Shown here: positions 59,346 to 64,000 of the stretch, piece by piece
Numbering within the stretch: the stretch's first letter is position 1
Layout: every line of letters starts with the position of its first letter
Origin: Distichodus sexfasciatus
Lineage: Eukaryota > Chordata > Actinopteri > Characiformes > Distichodontidae
Direction of reading: 5' to 3'
Length of the DNA stretch: 64,000 bases
Assembly: GCA_032718565.1 (NCBI GenBank)
Contig: JAVGVS010000019.1
Location: 1,491,146-1,555,145, forward strand
The notes under the pieces: model-generated
What the model was told of the DNA's origin: nothing
The model's database searches: none
The model's input: only the letters and a program-made list of their open reading frames with translations
Program-made: the position numbers and the translations under genes

Positions 59346-59492
59346 TCTCCTTTTATCGTGCCATAATACAGCCCCAAACACGTGTTGTGAAGATCAGACT
59401 TTGATAGATCCCTGTGCTTTAAATAAAACAGGGCGCCCACTCACAGCCAATTGTCAATCAGTTGATTGGAAAACACCTGACTCTATTTTCTC

Positions 59493-59600
59493 TAGGGTTG
59501 CACCGATACCAGTATCGGGTATCGGGCCGATACTTCATTAATATACTCGTACTCATACTCGTAAATAAAATGCCGATACCACGCACCGATGCCACTCAAT
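59493..59600 (+). mobile_element. Transposon end, GGTTGCACCGATACC type
   Basis: TAGGGTTGCACCGATACCAG, TATCGGGTATCGGGCCGATA and ATGCCGATACCACGCACC make up a hAT-like end common in fish genomes. No complementary right end is found down to about 60500, so it is a fragment or has been rearranged. Confidence 0.55.
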
Positions 59601-60239
59601 GGTACTTCATTACAACAAACGTCGTAGTCGGCGGATGTAATTTGTTGTCCTACCTGATTTCAATGTCTAGGGGGAGACAACCATCCAGAAACTTAGGTTC
59701 AGAGGTCCTGCCCACAAGTTCGTGTGAAATCCAGGGCTCCAGATGGCGACTACAATGGCGACGCAATGCCAGTGCGACTGGATTTTTTTTCCCAACTAGT
59801 TTGTTCTTTCCATTCGACAATGGCAACTGTCTCTCTCAATCCAAGGGAATTTTTCTTTTTAAAGAAGCAAGAAATGGCTTTTAATTATGCGCAGATAGTC
59901 TCAGTCCCAGCGTTTCCCGCAAAGCTTTATAGTTAAGGTGGCTGTTGTGACTACATCCCCTGCGGCGAAAATAAATAAATAAACATAAAAATCCTGCTGT
60001 ATCCATAGACAGTAAAAGAAGACCGCGTTAGGATGAAGCCGAATAGCGGCATCTAAACTTCCGAACTCAAAAGAAGATGCTACAATGTTTATATGAAATA
60101 GGACCGAACGTGGAAGTTCCCGACGCTTTTTGTAACTTAACAACAACAAGCGCCGAGAAAGTGCTTTGGAAGTGAGGTTTTGATCCACTCTCATCGCAAA
60201 AAAAGCATTTGGTGGACAAGTTTTTTATGATTTTTTGTG

Positions 60240-60392
60240 ATTGTGTGAGTGTGTGTGTGCCCTGCGGTGTGTTGGCACCTGCCCAGGGTTGGTCCCACCT
60301 TGTGCTTGTCAGTTCCTGGGATAGGATCCGGTCCCCCCCGACCCCAGTTGGGATAAAGTGATTCGGAAAATGAATGAATGAATATCTTTGTC
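60240..60392 (+). mobile_element. L2-type LINE 3' end
   Basis: GTGTGCCCTGCGGTGTGTTG, GGCACCTGCCCAGGGTTGG, GGGATAGGATCCGGTCCCCC and GGGATAAAGTGATTCGGAAA are followed by a (GAAT)n tail. This is the 3' terminus typical of fish L2/Maui LINEs, which usually insert as 5'-truncated copies. Confidence 0.75.
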
Positions 60393-61674
60393 TCATTTGT
60401 TTAATTGGGTTCACTAAGATCTTGGGTTGGGTTCTCTTTATCTACTTTTAGGACTTCTGTCAAAATCTGATGTTTTAAGTCATAGGGGTTCACAAACTTT
60501 CAAGCAGCACTGTATGTGTAACAGTGGGGTAAGATGTGTCTCTGGGGCTTTGGGGTGATTTTATGTGTCATCAGCTGTCAATATGCTAGTCAGTTTTCTA
60601 GAGAGTTTTTAACAGTGTGAGAAGGTGAAGTCACTCTCATTGGAGCAGTGATGAAAAATGCTGTCCAAACCCTCATACCCCCTCTGTTATTCTCGCCTGA
60701 TGTTGATGTTTCCTGAGCTCCAGTGTTCTGTGCATGTTTGAACAGCAGGGAGTCGGTGGGTGGGTGTAGTGGGGATGAGTGATGTAGTAGAGTTTTGTAG
60801 TTTTGCTCTAGCAGCCCTATTACACGCTGTCAGAGAGAGAAGAGTAAATGAACCTCTGTGATCACAGTCAGCGGCAGTTCCAGGGGAGACAGATAAGAAA
60901 TAGATAGGCCACAGTGATCCACATGTACACAGCACACAAAGTAATGATGTCTGTTACTCCCAACATCTTAGAGCAGGACTTTTATGGAGCTGGAATGATG
61001 TATTTAACTGTGGTTGTTTCAACACAACCCAGTCACAACCCATGCTAAATTCATAGCAATTACAAACTGTGTGTGTAAAGCCGTAAAAGACATAAACTAG
61101 GATTCCTCAACTATTCCGAACTTGCAAATTTGTATGTATCTGCAATCATGAGACCATGATGATATGCTGTTTTAACATTACGAAAATGTAACAGCATGAC
61201 TAATTAATCCATTACAGACAGTACAGGTTTGAAACCATGTTTAAGATCACACATGCAGTGTGTTTTACTGATTCAGCTTTCTATGCGTTTCACACAGCTT
61301 CCCATTTTTCTTATTCAGTATGTATCTAATGGTTAGAAAGCTGCTGCTGGCATCTTTAATGTGTCTACTATTGGAATCTGTAATGTGTCTTCTTTAAAAG
61401 AGATCTGATTTTAGCCTTGCTGACGCGCTCTCTGCACACCCGTCTTCCCAGCTGCCATGTTGTTCTGGCAGCTTTGAGCACTCCTGGGTCTTGAATCTGG
61501 ATGTGTTACAGTATTTTAAACTGAATTTCAGATATGCCCTCTGAAGTTTTTACCAGCAGCAGAGACAGACACAGACATGTTGATAATTAGGTTCCTGAAA
61601 ATTGCTAAAGATTTTGGGGGTTTTGAGGCATGTAGCAGATCTTATGAGGAGATGGAGTTAGTATCAGTGAGAAT

Positions 61675-63600
61675 ATAGAGTGTGTATGAGAGGAGTTGGA
61701 GAATGTAGGAATACTTTGAGTTGGAGTGTGTATTAGAGCTTGTGCTATGTTGCAGTGTGTAAGAGAACTTGTGAGGAGTTAGAGTATGTATGAGGTCTTC
61801 TAAGGAGTTGGAGTGTGTATGACAACTTGTGATGAAGTGCAGTGTGTATGAGGACTTGTGAGGAGTAGGAGTGTGTATGAGGACTTGTGAGGAGTAGGAG
61901 TGTGTATGAGGACTTGTGATGAAGTACAGTGTGTGTAGGACTTGATGAAGTGGTGTATGATGATTTGTGATGAAGTGCAGTGGGTATGAGGACTTGTGAT
62001 GAAGTGCAGTGTGTATGAGGACCTGTGAGGAGTCAGAGTGTGTATGAGGACTTGTGAGGAGTCGGAGTGTGTATAAGGGCTTGTGAGGGCTGGGTGTTTA
62101 TGAGCACTTGTGAAGAGTTTAAGAGGTCTTGTTGAGGTGGTGGAGTGTGCATGAGGACTTGTGATGAAGTGCAGTGTGTATGAGGACTTGTGAGTGAAGT
62201 GCAGTGTGTGGGGACCTGTGGGGTCAGATGTGTGTGTGGGACTTGTGATGAAGTGCAGTGTGTATGAGGACTTGTGAGGAGTTGGAGTGTGTATGAGGAC
62301 TTGTGAGGAGTGAGAGTGTGTATAAGGACTTGTGATGAAGTGCAGTGTGTATGAGGACTTGTGAGGAGTTGGGTGTGTATGAGGGACATGAGGGTGAGTG
62401 TGTATAAGGACTTGTGAGGTTGGGTGTGTATGAGGGACTTGTGGGGAGTTGGAGTGTGTATGAGGACTTGTGATGATGCAGTGTGTATGAGGACTTGTGA
62501 GGAGTTAGGTGTGTATGAGGACTTGTGAGGTTGGGTGTGTATGATGACTTGTGAGGAGTGAGAGTGTGTATAAGGACTTGTGATGAAGTGCAGTGTGTAT
62601 GAGGACTTGTGAGGAGTTGGAGTGTGTATGAGGACTTGTGAGGGAGTCAGGTGTGTATAGGGCTTGTGAAGAGCTGGAGTGTTTATATGAGCACTTGTGA
62701 AGAAGAGTTTAAGAGGTCTTGTTGAGGGTTGGAGTGTGTGTGAGGACTTGTGAGGTTGGAGTGTGTATAGGGGCATGGTGAAGTGCAGTGTGTATGAGGA
62801 CTTGTGAGGAGTTGGAGTGTGTATGAGGACTTGTGAGGAGTAGGAGTGTGTATGAGGACTTGTGATGAAGTGCAGTGTGTATGAGGACTTGTGAGGAGTT
62901 GGAGTGTGTATGAGGACTTGAGGTTAGGTGTGTATGAGGGACTTGTGATGAAGTGCAGTGTGTATGGGGACTTGTGAGGTTGGGTGTGTGTGAGGACTTG
63001 TGAGGAGTTGGAGTGTGTATGATGACTTATGTGAGGGTGAGAGTGTGTATAAGGACTTGTGATGGGGCGGTGTATGAGGACTTGTGAGGTTGGGTGTGAG
63101 GGACTTGTGAGGTCGGGTGTGTATAAGGGCTTGTGAAGGCTGGGAGTGTTTAGAGCACTTGTGAAGAGTTAGAGGTCGCTTGTTGAGGAGGTGGAGTGTG
63201 TATGAGGACTTGTGAGGAGTTGGAGTGTGTATGAGGACTTGTGAGTGCAGTGTGTATGAGGACTTGTGAGGAGTTGGAGTGTGTATGAGGACTTGTGAGG
63301 AGTTGGAGTGTGTATGATGACTTGTGAGGAAGTGCAGTGTGTATGAGGTTTTGTGGTCGGATGTATGAGGACCTGTGAGGAGTCAGAGTGTGCATAAGGG
63401 ACTTGTGATGGAAATGCAGTGTGTATGAGGACTTGTGATGAAGTGCAGTGTGTATAGGGTTTTGTGAGGAGTCGGAGTGTGTATGAGGACTTGTGAGGAG
63501 TCGGAGTGTGTATAAGGGCTTGTGAAGCGCTGGAGTGTTTATGAGCACTTGTGAAGAGTTTAAGAGGTCTTGTTGAGAAGGTGGAGTGTGCATGAGTACA
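61675..63600. repeat. Large minisatellite, unit about 29 bp, with higher-order pattern
   Basis: About 1.9 kb of units such as GTGTGTATGAGGACTTGTGA plus GGAGTTGGA or TGAAGTGCA, roughly sixty or more copies. A distinct block, AAGAGTTTAAGAGGTCTTGT, with GAGTGTTTATGAGCACTTGT before it, returns near 62110, 62700, 63165 and 63555, giving a higher-order repeat of about 400-590 bases. Long minus-strand open frames rich in SSQVLIHTP are artefacts of this array. Confidence 0.93.
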
Positions 63601-64000
63601 TGTAAATATGTTTTGTGCCCCTGATATTTATATGATGTGGTGTGTGTGTGTGTGAGAGAGAGAGGAAGATCACAGATAGATAGGTGGAAAGTAACAGTGT
63701 GTGTGTGTGTTTATGATGGCAGATATAAAGCAGTAAATGTGCCATCTGTTGGTCTAATATCACCTGCAGATTCCCCAGCATGCACTGCTGCAGGAGCACA
63801 CAGCAGACTGAGTGAGCATCATCTCTCTTTGAACAGAACAGTGTTCAGAACAGTCGGCCTGGAGTGTCACCATTCCTCACATTTCTCCTCAAAAAAAAAA
63901 AGTTTTGGGAAACAAACACATGCTCGTGTTCACTGCTCTGTGTGGGGGAGTGTGGTGTTTTGCTTGCTCGTAATAAAGTTTGGAAAGAGCTACTTTGAAA

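Larger units (their letters stand above)
54936..64000 (+). other. gria4: gria4 intron 11 (incomplete)
   Basis: At least 9 kb, running off the window end. No exon with SLSGRIVGG or the TM3 motif SYTANLAAF is found, so exon 12 is outside. It contains the MITEs, tRNA-like pseudogene, minisatellites and LINE tail listed separately. Positions 55600-57960 and 60570-61660 are AT-rich with no recognisable feature apart from short CA/GT runs. Positions 63610-64000 show only a short GT/GA run. Confidence 0.9.

Noticed and set aside
59462..59884. 140-codon open frame near the GGTTGCACCGATACC repeat
   Set aside because: It begins inside a transposon end and has no recognisable domain.
62033..63593. Long minus-strand open frames rich in SSQVLIHTP-like repeats
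   Set aside because: They are translations of the 29-bp minisatellite, interrupted by frame changes, with no independent coding evidence.
1..64000. CRISPR arrays, operons or bacterial-type elements
   Set aside because: The spliced gene and fish repeats show vertebrate DNA; the tandem arrays have no spacer structure.
54936..64000. Search for gria4 exon 12, flip/flop exons or R/G editing hairpin
   Set aside because: None of the expected protein motifs occurs in any frame; these lie beyond the window.

Overview
The window is vertebrate, almost certainly teleost, nuclear DNA. Small exons with GT-AG introns sit in an AT-rich background full of CA/GT, CT/GA and tetranucleotide microsatellites, minisatellites, fish-type tRNA-derived SINEs, hAT-type MITEs and a Ty3/gypsy element. 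The species cannot be fixed from sequence alone.

The only host protein-coding gene I can support is an AMPA-type ionotropic glutamate receptor subunit on the plus strand. It matches GRIA4 (GluA4) better than GRIA1-3 at subtype-specific stretches: GAFPSSVQIG, FAIFGLYDKRSVHTL, CVENFND, GFKDISLERF, PAAPW and HTEEPE. Eleven exons between 10258 and 54935 encode about the first 615 of roughly 900 residues: signal peptide, amino-terminal domain, S1 half of the ligand-binding domain, TM1 and the pore loop with the Q/R site. Exon 12 onward (TM3, S2, flip/flop, TM4, C-tail) lies beyond the window, so intron 11 is longer than 9 kb. Whether this is the gria4a or gria4b paralogue is unresolved.

Layout. 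1-1117: intergenic DNA with a hAT-type end. 1123-5663: complete but inactivated Ty3/gypsy retrotransposon on the minus strand with two LTRs and a 5-bp target duplication. 5669-10257: intergenic DNA and putative promoter region with CpG-rich patches. 10258-54935: gria4 exons 1-11. 54936-64000: intron 11 with a hAT MITE carrying a perfect 8-bp duplication, a tRNA-Arg-like pseudogene, a degenerate hAT MITE, an L2-type LINE tail and a ~1.9-kb minisatellite.

The most unusual points are: a minisatellite in intron 7 whose 22-bp unit copies the end of exon 7 together with its splice donor; a 102-bp intron 8 with a GC donor; two substitutions beside the pore selectivity filter in an otherwise near-invariant exon; a nested pair of DNA transposons in intron 2; and a perfect 39-bp inverted repeat built around CA/GT tracts.
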